Shown here: positions 7,327 through 14,867 of the stretch, one piece after another | How the letters are laid out: the number at the start of each line of letters is the position of its first letter | Numbering within the stretch: position 1 is the stretch's first letter | NCBI GenBank assembly: GCA_039185015.1 | Contig: JBCDAU010000014.1 | Coordinates: forward strand, 62,001-126,000 | Direction: 5' to 3' | Length of the DNA stretch: 64,000 nt | DNA from: JBCBSZ01 sp039185015 | Lineage (GTDB): Bacteria > Actinomycetota > Acidimicrobiia > Acidimicrobiales > Poriferisodalaceae | Translations under genes and position numbers: made by a program | Notes under the pieces: generated by a model | Seen by the model: only the letters and a program-made list of their open reading frames with translations | What the model was told of the DNA's origin: nothing | Database searches by the model: none

Positions 7327-9693
7327 TCAGTCGAGCGGCTCGTCGCGGACGACGGCGCGCCAGCGCGGTACGAGGAGGGGACCGACCACGAGGACCGACG
7401 TGGCGACGGCGACGCCGCCGGCGAGGATCGGCCACGTGTCGGTCGGTGGCATGAAGAGCTGGAAGTACTCGGCGATCGGCCCGACGTTGAGTGCGATGAC
7501 GTACGAGGCTGCCATGGCGGCGATGAGCGCGAGTTTCGTCGGCACCAGCGGTCGGGCGAGTTGGGCGAGCACCACGAGTCCGATCGACAGGAGCACCAGC
7601 GTCGCGGCCGTCCGCGCCTCGTCGAGGCTGACGTCGTCGCGGCGCCGGAGGATCTCGTAGACCACATAGGTCACGACGGCCGCGACCATCCCTGCGGGTA
7701 GGGAGTAGCGCAGCGCCCGGTCGATGAAGCCGGGCCGGGCACGCCGATCCGACGGGTAGAGCGCCAGCACGAAGCCGGGCACGCCGATCGAGATCGTGCC
7801 GACGAGGGTCAGGTGGCGGGGCAGGAACGGGAACGGCACCTGGGCCAGGCCGACGATGGCCGCCAGCAGCACGGCGTAGGTCGCCTTGACGATGAACAGG
7901 TTCGCCACCCGTTCGATGTTGTTGATGACCCGGCGACCTTCGGCGAGCGCCCGAGGGAACGTGCCGAAGGCGTCGTCGAGCAGCACGAGCTGGGCGACGG
8001 CGCGGCTGGCGGCGCTGCCCGATCCCATGGCGATGCCCATGTCGGCGTCCTTCAGCGCGAGCACGTCGTTGACGCCATCGCCGGTCATGGCGACGACGTG
8101 ATTGCCGTCCTGCAGGGCCCCGACCATCGCCCGCTTCTGATGGGGCGTGACGCGACCGAACACCGTGGTCTCGTCGACCGCGGCGCGGATGGCGGCGTCG
8201 TCGGCACCGAGGTCACGGGCGTCCCGCTCGGCACCCGGTTCGATCCCCGCCCGGCGAGCGACGGCCGCCACCGTCGAGGGGTGATCACCCGAGATGACCT
8301 TGAGCGTGATGCCCTGGTCCCGGAGGTAGCCGAGGATCTCGGGCGCGTCCGGTCGGACCTCGTCCTCGAGGAGGACGAAGGCGCACGGTTCGAGCTCGTC
8401 GGGACGTCGCTCGTCGACGACCGGGACGGGGGAGCGGGCGAGCAGGATCACCCGCTGACCCGACCGAGCGCGCTCGGCGACCCGGTCACGGAGAGGGTCG
8501 TCGTCACCGAGGAGCATCTCGGGCGCGCCCAGGAGGTAGGTCTCGTCGCGACCCTCGGCGTCGAACGACGTCGCCGCCCACTTGCGCGCCGAGGAGAAGG
8601 GCACGCCGTCGGTCACCGTCCACGGCGGAGCCTCGCCCATGGCGTCACCGATCGCCCGGAGCGTCGCGTTGGGTGCCGGGTCGGCAGCGGCGAGGGCCGC
8701 CAAGGTCCGCTGGGCATCCTTCGTGGTCCCGTCGCCCACCGGTTCGAGCTCGGCGAACGCGATGCGACCGGTGGTGATCGTGCCCGTCTTGTCGAGGCAG
8801 AGCACGTCGACGCGAGCGAGCAGCTCGACCGACGCGAGCTCCCGGGCAAGGGCCTGGCGTCGGGCGAGTGCGAGGACGCCGACGATCATGGAGACGCTCG
8901 TGAGCAGGACCAGGCCGTCGGGGACCATCGCCACGGCGGCCGCAACGGTGCCGCGCACGGCCTCTCGCCACGGCTCGACCTGCCACAGCGACCAGGCGAG
9001 CAGGATCGACACCGGCGGGATGATCCAGGTGAGCCACCGCAGGATCAGGTTGATGCCCCGCTTGAGCTCGCTGTTCACGAGCTTGAACCGGCGCGCCTCC
9101 TCGGCCAGCGCAGCGGCGTACGCCTGATCGCCGATCCGGATCGCTCGGGCGACCCCTGAGCCGGCCACGACGAAGCTCCCGGAGAGGACCTCGTCGCCCA
9201 CCACCTTGTCGACCGGGTCGGATTCGCCGGTGAGCATCGACTCGTCGAGCTCGAGGCCGCGGCCGCCCAGGACCTCCGCGTCCACGACGACCTGGTCGCC
9301 GGGCTCCAGGACGAGAACGTCATCGGCGACGACCTCGCCGACCGCGAGCTCGACGACCTCGCCGTCCCGCCGGACCCGTGCCCGCGGCGCTGCGAGCACG
9401 GCGAGCTGGTCGAGGGTGCGCTTCGCCCGCAGTTCCTGAACGATGCCGAGCACCGAGTTGGACACCACGACCCCGGCGAACAGGGCGTCGGCGCCCGGCG
9501 TGGCGACCATGATCAGGACGAAGAGGACGCCGATGATGGCGTTGACCGGCGTCAACACGTTGGCCCGGACGATCTGGCTGAGCGTGCGCGTCGGAGCCGC
9601 CGGGACGGCGTTGACCCGCCCGTCGTGCTCGCGCTCGGCGACCTCCGCGGCGGTCAGGCCGACGACGGTGAGCTGATCATCGCTGGTGCTCAC
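7327..9693 (-). CDS. HAD-family cation-transporting P-type ATPase
   Basis: 788 residues with the complete P-type ATPase layout. N-terminal cytoplasmic stretch (~1-40) and transmembrane pair (~42-90); actuator domain with TGES at about 174-177; transmembrane helices with VPDGL (~270) where many P2 pumps have PEGL; phosphorylation motif DKTGT (~309-313, catalytic Asp); nucleotide-binding domain; hinge MTGDGVNDVLALKDADMG (~540-557); and six C-terminal transmembrane segments. Such pumps couple ATP hydrolysis to export or uptake of a cation. The shortened N domain and PDGL resemble the actinobacterial CtpE-like group (calcium uptake in mycobacteria), but ion specificity cannot be read from the sequence. 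It starts GTG 9693, eight bases after the stop of a small membrane protein. Confidence 0.85.
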   Translation of the reverse strand: MSTSDDQLTVVGLTAAEVAEREHDGRVNAVPAAPTRTLSQIVRANVLTPVNAIIGVLFVLIMVATPGADALFAGVVVSNSVLGIVQELRAKRTLDQLAVLAAPRARVRRDGEVVELAVGEVVADDVLVLEPGDQVVVDAEVLGGRGLELDESMLTGESDPVDKVVGDEVLSGSFVVAGSGVARAIRIGDQAYAAALAEEARRFKLVNSELKRGINLILRWLTWIIPPVSILLAWSLWQVEPWREAVRGTVAAAVAMVPDGLVLLTSVSMIVGVLALARRQALARELASVELLARVDVLCLDKTGTITTGRIAFAELEPVGDGTTKDAQRTLAALAAADPAPNATLRAIGDAMGEAPPWTVTDGVPFSSARKWAATSFDAEGRDETYLLGAPEMLLGDDDPLRDRVAERARSGQRVILLARSPVPVVDERRPDELEPCAFVLLEDEVRPDAPEILGYLRDQGITLKVISGDHPSTVAAVARRAGIEPGAERDARDLGADDAAIRAAVDETTVFGRVTPHQKRAMVGALQDGNHVVAMTGDGVNDVLALKDADMGIAMGSGSAASRAVAQLVLLDDAFGTFPRALAEGRRVINNIERVANLFIVKATYAVLLAAIVGLAQVPFPFLPRHLTLVGTISIGVPGFVLALYPSDRRARPGFIDRALRYSLPAGMVAAVVTYVVYEILRRRDDVSLDEARTAATLVLLSIGLVVLAQLARPLVPTKLALIAAMAASYVIALNVGPIAEYFQLFMPPTDTWPILAGGVAVATSVLVVGPLLVPRWRAVVRDEPLD

Positions 9694-9700
9694 CCGTCGA

Positions 9701-9871
9701 TCACCGCAGGATCCGCCGCAGGACCACGACGGCAGCCACGAGGGCGAGGATCACCGTGACCGCCCATCGACGGGTCGGATCGGGGTCCGGCGCCGGTCCG
9801 ATCTCGACCGGCATCCGAACCGGCTCCTCGTCGGCCGACAGGGCGGCTGATCGATCGGCGTCCGGGCTCAC
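9701..9871 (-). CDS. Small single-span membrane protein
   Basis: 56 residues if GTG 9871 is the start. An acidic/proline head (EEPVRMPVEIGPAPDPDPTRR) is followed by one transmembrane helix (WAVTVILALVAAVVVLRRIL) ending two residues before the stop. It lies seven bases upstream of the P-type ATPase start on the same strand, so it could be the first gene of that operon, perhaps a small regulatory subunit. The ribosome binding site is weak and no family is recognised. Confidence 0.45.
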   Translation of the reverse strand: MSPDADRSAALSADEEPVRMPVEIGPAPDPDPTRRWAVTVILALVAAVVVLRRILR

Positions 9872-9966
9872 GGGACCGATCGTAGGGCCGGGCGGTCGTG
9901 TCGTCGGCCCACGGTCGTGTCGTGCCCGCAGGGAACGAAGTCCGGGTGTCGTAGGGTTGGAACCTC

Positions 9967-10806
9967 GTGCTGCTCGCATCGATCCCCAGCCCGGCCACCA
10001 ATGCCCTCGAGTTGGGGCCGCTGACCCTCCGGATCTACGGCGCGCTCATCGCCGTGGGCATCGTCGCCGCGGTCCTCATCTCCCAGCGCCGTTGGGCCGC
10101 CCGCGGCCACTCCCCCGACGACATCACGTCGATCGCGATGTGGGCCGTCCCGTTCGGCGTGATCGGCGGCCGGCTCTACCACGTGATCACCGACAACGAG
10201 AAGTACCGGGGGAACTGGATCGAGGCGCTCGAGATCTGGTCCGGCGGCCTGGGGATCTGGGGAGCCATCGGCGGTGGCGCGCTCGGCGCCATGATCGCCG
10301 CGAGGCGGATGGGCCTGCCGTTGCTCGATCTCGCGGACACGATCGCACCGGCTCTGCTCGTCGCTCAGGCGATCGGTCGCTTCGGCAACTGGTTCAACCA
10401 GGAGCTCTTCGGCCGGCCGACCGACCTGCCGTGGGGGCTCGAGATCGACCCCGAGAACCGGCCGGCAGAGTTCGCCGACGTCGAGACCTTCCATCCGACC
10501 TTCCTCTACGAGGCGATCTGGAACCTCGGTCTCGCCGCCCTGCTGATCTTCGTGCTCCCGCGGGTGTGGCCCGGCCGCAAGCCCGGCTCGACCATCGCGC
10601 TCTACGTCGTGGGCTACACGATCGGCCGGCTCTGGATCGAGCTCGTCCGTATCGATCCGGCGTCGGAGGTGCTCGGCCAGCGGGTCAACGTCTGGGTGAG
10701 CCTCCTCGTCATGGCCAGTGGGCTGGTGGCGCTGGTCTGGCTCCAACGGCGCCCGACCGACGGCGCCGATACCGAGGACGACGAGGCCACCGAGCTCACG
10801 TCGTGA
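9967..10806 (+). CDS. lgt: Prolipoprotein diacylglyceryl transferase
   Basis: 279 residues, multi-spanning. Lgt moves a diacylglyceryl group from phosphatidylglycerol to the lipobox cysteine of prolipoproteins at the membrane. Signature pieces are present: ALIAVGIVAAVLI near the N-terminus, GGRLYHVI (~67-74), WSGGLGIWGAIGGGALGA (~91-108), the Lgt signature AQAIGRFGNWFNQELFG (~133-149) with its essential Arg-Asn region, and HPTFLYEAIWNL (~179-190). GTG 9967 is preceded by TAGGGT at 9952-9957, so the transcript may be leaderless. It would process lipoproteins such as the one at 4034. Not obviously linked in function to the flagellar block that follows. Confidence 0.95.
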   Translation: MLLASIPSPATNALELGPLTLRIYGALIAVGIVAAVLISQRRWAARGHSPDDITSIAMWAVPFGVIGGRLYHVITDNEKYRGNWIEALEIWSGGLGIWGAIGGGALGAMIAARRMGLPLLDLADTIAPALLVAQAIGRFGNWFNQELFGRPTDLPWGLEIDPENRPAEFADVETFHPTFLYEAIWNLGLAALLIFVLPRVWPGRKPGSTIALYVVGYTIGRLWIELVRIDPASEVLGQRVNVWVSLLVMASGLVALVWLQRRPTDGADTEDDEATELTS

Positions 10807-10847
10807 CCGCTCCCGGGTCGCAACGCGACTCGGTGTCCCAGCTCACT

Positions 10848-10874
10848 CCTTGACCACCCCCGGCCCCGGTCGAC
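10848..10874 (+). promoter_or_regulatory. Sigma-28-like promoter of the flgB operon
   Basis: CCTTG (10848-10852), 15 bases, GGTCGAC (10868-10874), 97 bases before flgB. This is an exact fit to the window's consensus and the probable promoter for flgB through flgE. Confidence 0.65.
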
Positions 10875-10970
10875 CCACCGTGTGACATCACGAACCACGG
10901 ATGGACGTCGGAGGCCCATGGATGGCGGCCCCCTGGTCCGCCGCGCGCCTCCCCGTCCACGGGAGGTCGC

Positions 10971-11321
10971 ATGGGCATCGCCGACAACACGATGAAGGTC
11001 ATGTACCAGGCCATGGGCGGGCTCAACGAGCGTGCCGAGGTCCGGGCCCACAACATCGCGAACGCGGAGACGCCGGAGTACCAGGCCCGCGACGTGCCCT
11101 TCGAGGCCCAGCTCGAGCGGGCGATCGCGAACGACGAGCTCGATCGACAGATCGTCCGACCGGTCACCCTGCGCAACACGCTGCCCGACGTGCACGGCAA
11201 CACCGTCGAGCTCGAGAACGAGATGGTCGCCCTGCTGGAGGACCAGGTCCGCTTCGACACCGTGATCGCGTCCTACAACTACAAGGTCGACGTCTACCGC
11301 CGTGCGATCGGTGGTCGCTGA
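10971..11321 (+). CDS. flgB: Flagellar basal-body rod protein FlgB
   Basis: 116 residues, normal for FlgB (proximal rod). The N-terminus carries the rod/hook family signature MYQAMGGLNERAEVRAHNIANAETPEYQARDVPFE (residues ~9-43), whose ANAETP element marks rod proteins. The C-terminal helix (NEMVALLEDQVRFDTVIASYNYKVDVYRRAI) is the conserved partner of the N-terminal helix in the coiled-coil D0 domain. ATG 10971 has GGGAGG five bases upstream. It is the first gene of the main flagellar transcript, and its stop overlaps the flgC start (TGATG). Confidence 0.95.
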   Translation: MGIADNTMKVMYQAMGGLNERAEVRAHNIANAETPEYQARDVPFEAQLERAIANDELDRQIVRPVTLRNTLPDVHGNTVELENEMVALLEDQVRFDTVIASYNYKVDVYRRAIGGR

Positions 11322-11728
11322 TGAGCGGGCCGTTCGCCGCCATGCACAACGGTGCGTCCGGGGTCAGCGTGTCCCAACGTTGGATCGACACCCTGTCGCA
11401 CAACATCGCCAACCTGAACACCTACACCTCCACCGACGAGGAACCCTTCCGGGCTCGCTTCGTCGTCTTCCAGGAGAACGGGGGCGGCACCGATCCCCGC
11501 GGCGTGCAGCTGCGGTCGATCGTGCGAGCCGAGGGTGAGGCACCGGTGGTGTTCGACCCCGAGCACCCCCTCGCCGACGAGGACGGGATCGTCCAGGGCC
11601 CGCTCGTCGACCTCTCCGGTCAGATGACGGACCTGATCATCGCCAGCCGGCATTTCCAGGCGAACACGCGGGTCATCACGGCAGCGCGCGAGGCGTACGA
11701 GTCAGCGCTGTCCATCGGACGCCGCTGA
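11321..11728 (+). CDS. flgC: Flagellar basal-body rod protein FlgC
   Basis: 135 residues, the normal FlgC length (proximal rod, exported by the flagellar type III system). The N-terminal D0 helix contains WIDTLSHNIANLNTY (~22-36), where most homologues have ANxxT; here it reads ANLNTYTST. The C-terminal signature LSGQMTDLIIASRHFQANTRVITAAREAYESAL (~99-131) is the usual FlgC end with QAN. ATG 11321 overlaps the flgB TGA by one base, so the pair is coupled. fliE follows after 20 bases. Confidence 0.93.
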   Translation: MSGPFAAMHNGASGVSVSQRWIDTLSHNIANLNTYTSTDEEPFRARFVVFQENGGGTDPRGVQLRSIVRAEGEAPVVFDPEHPLADEDGIVQGPLVDLSGQMTDLIIASRHFQANTRVITAAREAYESALSIGRR

Positions 11729-11748
11729 GGATCGAGGAGCAGGACACG

Positions 11749-12108
11749 ATGGACGTCGGTGGTATCTCAGGTGCAGGGATCGGTGGGGTCCGTCCACCGC
11801 GGCCCCCGCGAGCCGAAGGTGTCGGCGACGGCATCGCCGGCGCAGCCGGCGCCAACGGCGCCGCGGCGGGGTCGGGTCAGGCCGCGGCGGGGTTCGGCGA
11901 GATGCTCAACGACGGCATCGAAGCGGTCGCGAGCTCCGAACGGAACGCCGACGCGCTCGCGCAGCGGTTCGCGGTCGGCGATCCCAACGTCGACATCCAG
12001 GACGTCACGGTCGCCACGACCGAGGCGGGGCTGTCGGTGCAGCTCATGGTCGCCGTCCGCGATCGGGCGCTCGACGCCTATCAGCAGATCATCAACCTCC
12101 AGGTGTGA
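11749..12108 (+). CDS. fliE: Flagellar hook-basal body protein FliE
   Basis: 119 residues. FliE joins the MS ring to the proximal rod and is one of the first exported substrates. The first ~45 residues are Gly/Ala/Pro-rich; the conserved part begins with FGEMLNDGIEAVASSERNADALAQRFAVGD and continues with DIQDVTVATTEAGLSVQLMVAVRDRALDAYQQIINLQV, a clear FliE C-terminus. ATG 11749 follows a GAGGAGCAGG ribosome binding site. In most operons fliF, fliG and fliH come next; here they are on the opposite strand at 48-51 kb and a 40-codon ORF follows instead. Confidence 0.93.
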   Translation: MDVGGISGAGIGGVRPPRPPRAEGVGDGIAGAAGANGAAAGSGQAAAGFGEMLNDGIEAVASSERNADALAQRFAVGDPNVDIQDVTVATTEAGLSVQLMVAVRDRALDAYQQIINLQV

Positions 12109-12112
12109 GCAG

Positions 12113-12235
12113 ATGCCCGAAGAGATCATGTCCCAGGCTGACATCGACGCGCTGATCGCCAAGATGGCTGGTGGCGGCGACGCGACGAGCGACGACGCGC
12201 CCTCCGACGCGCCCGCAGAGGACGACGAGGACTGA
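12113..12235 (+). CDS. Microprotein with FliM-type SQxEIDALL motif
   Basis: 40 residues starting ATG 12113, four bases after the fliE stop, with AGGTG upstream. It begins MPEEIMSQADIDALIAKM and continues into a Gly/Asp/Ala acidic tail (DDAPSDAPAEDDED). SQADIDALI at residues 7-15 matches the N-terminal segment of FliM that binds phosphorylated CheY (SQAEIDALL, residues 7-15 of FliM at 21282), in the same position. Its stop is one base before the fliI start. It occupies the slot normally filled by fliF-fliG-fliH. I know of no described family of this form. It could be a CheY-binding peptide, a subunit of the ATPase ring, or a relic. Confidence 0.6.
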   Translation: MPEEIMSQADIDALIAKMAGGGDATSDDAPSDAPAEDDED

Positions 12236-12236
12236 C

Positions 12237-13721
12237 GTGGCCGGCGCCGGCGCGAAGCTCACCCAGGAGGAGATCGATGCGCTCATCGCGGGCGCGCAGT
12301 CCGCTGCTCTGCCCGCGCCCGTCGAGCCGCTCGCGCCGCCCGCCGTCCGCCGCCGTCGCCGCACCTCGACGCGGGCACCCCGTTCGCCGATGCCCCATCT
12401 CGACGATCGGGCGACCCGACTCGCGTCCGAGTCCGGATGCCGGATCGAGGGCCGCGTGGCTCGCGTCGTCGGTCACGAGATCGAGCTGCGGGGCTTGCGC
12501 CTGCGGGTCGGCGAGCAGATCGACATCCACGTGGGGTCAGAGGTCCGACCCGGCGCGGTCGTCGGGATCGATGCCCGAGGCGCTCGTGCGCTCGTGCTCG
12601 GTCCGACCGAGGGCATTGGCAAGGGTGATCGTGTCGTCGCTCGGCCGGACGGCCACGGTGTCGTCGTCTCCGGGGAGCTGCTCGGTCGCGTGATCGACGC
12701 GACCGGAGCGCCCCTCGACGGCCGCGGTCCGGTCAGCGGTCGTCGGGTTCCCCTGACCAACCCCGTGCCGCAGCCGCTCGCTCGACGTCGCATCACCGAA
12801 CCGTTGCCGATGGGTGTGCGTGTGCTCGACTCGCTGTGCACCGCCGCCCGGGGCCAGCGCCTGGGGCTGTTCGGGGGCAGTGGTGTCGGCAAGTCGACGC
12901 TGCTCGGGATGATGGCGGCCGGCACCGCTGCCGATGTCACCGTCGTCGCGCTGATCGGGGAGCGGGGCCGTGAGGTCAGGGAGTTCGTGGAGGACGAGCT
13001 CGGCCCCGAGGCGCTCGCCCGGTCGGTGGTGATCGTCGCCACGTCCGATCAGCCGCCGTTGGTCCGCTTGCGCGCCGGCGAGGTCGCCACCCGCATCGCC
13101 GAGTGGTTCGCCGATGAGGGCAACGACGTCCTGCTCCTGTTCGACTCGCTCACCCGGATGGCCATGGCGCAGCGCGACGTCGGCCTCGCCGCCGGCGAGC
13201 CGCCGACCGCTCGTGGCTACACGCCGTCGGTGTTCTCGATGCTGCCCAACCTGCTCGAGCGAACCGGCCCGCGCGAGCGGGGCACGGTGACGGGCTTCTA
13301 CACCGTGCTGGTCGACGGCGACGACATGAACGACCCCATCGCGGACGCGGCCCGCGGCATCCTCGACGGTCACATCGTGCTCGACCGGCGGCTGGCGACC
13401 GAGGGTCGGTACCCGGCCATCGACCCGCTCGCCTCGCTCAGCCGACTCCAGGCCAAGGTGCTGCCGGCGGAGGTCCGAGACCTGACGATCACGATCCGCG
13501 CCGCCCTGGCGGCGCTCGAGGAGGTGCGCGACCTGGTCGAGGTCGGCGCCTACGTCCCGGGCACGAACCCCGTCGCCGACCGGGCCCTGGCCGCCCGCGA
13601 CGACGTGATCTCGTTCCTCAAGCAGGGCGTCGAGGAGCGGCCGGACTTCGAGGAGACCTTCCGTCAGCTGGCCGTCCTGGCCGATCGACTCGCGCCGGAG
13701 GGCCTCGATGGCGCGGCGTGA
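12237..13721 (+). CDS. fliI: Flagellar export ATPase FliI with FliM-like N-terminal extension
   Basis: 494 residues, longer than the usual ~440. The catalytic core is complete: beta-barrel domain (~60-170), Walker A GGSGVGKST at 213-221, VALIGERGREVREF after it, Walker B LLLFDSLTRMAMAQRDV, PPTARGYTPSVFSMLPNLLER, and a helical C-terminus (~400-494). FliI energises export through the FlhAB gate with FliH and FliJ. The N-terminus is odd: VAGAGAKLTQEEIDALIAGA nearly repeats the start of FliM here (MAGAKLSQAEIDALLSSM), followed by a Pro/Arg linker. GTG 12237 lies one base after the microprotein stop. ATG 12390 is an alternative start that would remove the extension, but it has no ribosome binding site and the frame is open throughout. 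fliJ overlaps the 3' end by 14 bases. Confidence 0.92.
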   Translation: MAGAGAKLTQEEIDALIAGAQSAALPAPVEPLAPPAVRRRRRTSTRAPRSPMPHLDDRATRLASESGCRIEGRVARVVGHEIELRGLRLRVGEQIDIHVGSEVRPGAVVGIDARGARALVLGPTEGIGKGDRVVARPDGHGVVVSGELLGRVIDATGAPLDGRGPVSGRRVPLTNPVPQPLARRRITEPLPMGVRVLDSLCTAARGQRLGLFGGSGVGKSTLLGMMAAGTAADVTVVALIGERGREVREFVEDELGPEALARSVVIVATSDQPPLVRLRAGEVATRIAEWFADEGNDVLLLFDSLTRMAMAQRDVGLAAGEPPTARGYTPSVFSMLPNLLERTGPRERGTVTGFYTVLVDGDDMNDPIADAARGILDGHIVLDRRLATEGRYPAIDPLASLSRLQAKVLPAEVRDLTITIRAALAALEEVRDLVEVGAYVPGTNPVADRALAARDDVISFLKQGVEERPDFEETFRQLAVLADRLAPEGLDGAA

Positions 13722-14157
13722 CGCACTGAAGTCGGTCCTCCGACTCCGCAAGATCCGCGAGCAGCAGGCCGAGGCCGAGGTCGCCGAGCACCGGCGCAAG
13801 GTCGAGGCGGCGCGCGCCGAACTGCAACGCCGCCGCGCGGCGGTGGAGGAGCAGCGGGCCCCCGAGCTCCAGGCCATGGAGGCCGCCCGACTCCGGGCGT
13901 TGCAGCTGAGCGGCGTCCGCTCGGTGGAGATGGTCGAGCTGGCCCGTGAGGAGGTTCGCAAGGCGGTCGACGAGCTCGACGCCGCGACCCAGCGCTGGTC
14001 GTCGGCGTCCGCCGGTCGCAAGACCGCTGAACGGCTGAGTGACCGTCGCCGGGCCGACGCCGCCGCAGTGGCGTTGCGGGCGAGCCACAAGTCGCTCGAC
14101 GAACTGGTGATGCTGCTGCGGGCCCACCGCCAGCAGGGTGAGGAGGCTGCGGAGTGA
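13708..14157 (+). CDS. fliJ: Flagellar export protein FliJ
   Basis: 149 residues, almost entirely charged alpha-helical coiled coil (R, E, A, K rich). It fits FliJ, the two-helix stalk that enters the FliI hexamer and touches FlhA. Opening SVLRLRKIREQQAEAEVAEHRRKVE resembles the FliJ N-terminal helix (LxxLRxxxExxA). Beginning inside the end of fliI (14-base overlap) and ending in a GTGA overlap with the transglycosylase gene, it fits the invariant fliI-fliJ pairing. Assignment is by position, size and helical pattern; the sequence itself is poorly conserved in this family. Confidence 0.85.
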   Translation: MARRDALKSVLRLRKIREQQAEAEVAEHRRKVEAARAELQRRRAAVEEQRAPELQAMEAARLRALQLSGVRSVEMVELAREEVRKAVDELDAATQRWSSASAGRKTAERLSDRRRADAAAVALRASHKSLDELVMLLRAHRQQGEEAAE

Positions 14158-14867
14158 GCGCCATCGACCGCATCGATCAGATCCGGGCCAGCGTCGACCT
14201 CGGCCGGACGATCCTCAACGGCGGCGTGTCGTTCGAGCAGATGCTCGCCGACGCACCCATGGGCGGGCCCCGCCTCGACATCCCGTCGGATCCGCTCGCG
14301 CTCGAGGCGCGGCGGATCGGCCTCGACGCCGTGCTCGAGTCGCTGGGTCAGACGAGCACCGACACCGACGCCGACCCGTCGGTCGGTGGATCGATCTCGG
14401 GTGAAGCGACCGAATCGGTCGATCCGTCCACGAGCGCCGACGACCTCGAGACGGGGGAGTGGGTGTCGCGCCTGCCGGAGCGGGGTCAGGCGTGGGCCGA
14501 GGAGATCACCGCCGCCGCTCAGCGCCACGGTGTCGAGCCGGAGCTGTTCGCCGCCCTGGTCTGGTCGGAGTCCGCCTTCGACCCCGAGGCCGTGTCGTCG
14601 GCCGGTGCGATCGGCCTCGCCCAGCTCATGCCGGGCACCGCCGACGAGCTCGGCGTCGATCCGCGGGACCCACTGCAGAACCTCGACGGTGGTGCGCGCT
14701 ACCTCAGCCAGCAGCTGGGTCGCTTCGGCACCTTCGAGCTCGGCCTCGCCGCCTACAACGCCGGTCCCGGCCGGGTCTCACAGGCCGGTGGCGTTCCCGC
14801 GATCGCCGAGACCCAGGCCTACGTCCAGGTCGTCCTCGACCGCTACGTCCGACTCCGGGGGTCCTGA
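14154..14867 (+). CDS. Flagellar lytic transglycosylase (SLT domain)
   Basis: 237 residues. Residues ~120-235 are a soluble-lytic-transglycosylase-like domain: PELFAALVWSESAFDPEAVSSAGAIGLAQLMPGTADELGVDP carries the catalytic Glu (SES), the GLAQLMPGTA motif and then GARYLSQQLGRF and AAYNAGPGRV. It would cleave peptidoglycan to let the rod through, a job done by FlgJ in proteobacteria. No classical signal peptide is visible, as expected for an enzyme exported through the flagellar system. The N-terminus (IDRIDQIRASV then SFEQMLADA) shares a pattern with the 39678 protein (VLSRISAIQARF then FEDVASDA), perhaps an export signal. Gene junctions GTGA (fliJ) and TGATG (fliK) indicate coupling. Confidence 0.88.
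   Translation: MSAIDRIDQIRASVDLGRTILNGGVSFEQMLADAPMGGPRLDIPSDPLALEARRIGLDAVLESLGQTSTDTDADPSVGGSISGEATESVDPSTSADDLETGEWVSRLPERGQAWAEEITAAAQRHGVEPELFAALVWSESAFDPEAVSSAGAIGLAQLMPGTADELGVDPRDPLQNLDGGARYLSQQLGRFGTFELGLAAYNAGPGRVSQAGGVPAIAETQAYVQVVLDRYVRLRGS

Noticed and set aside
7813..9159. 448-codon plus-strand frame opposite the P-type ATPase
   Set aside because: Antisense shadow; the minus strand has all P-type ATPase motifs.
12537..14528. 663-codon minus-strand frame opposite fliI-fliJ
   Set aside because: Shadow of fliI and fliJ; translation is Arg/Gly/Asp-rich with no recognisable motifs.
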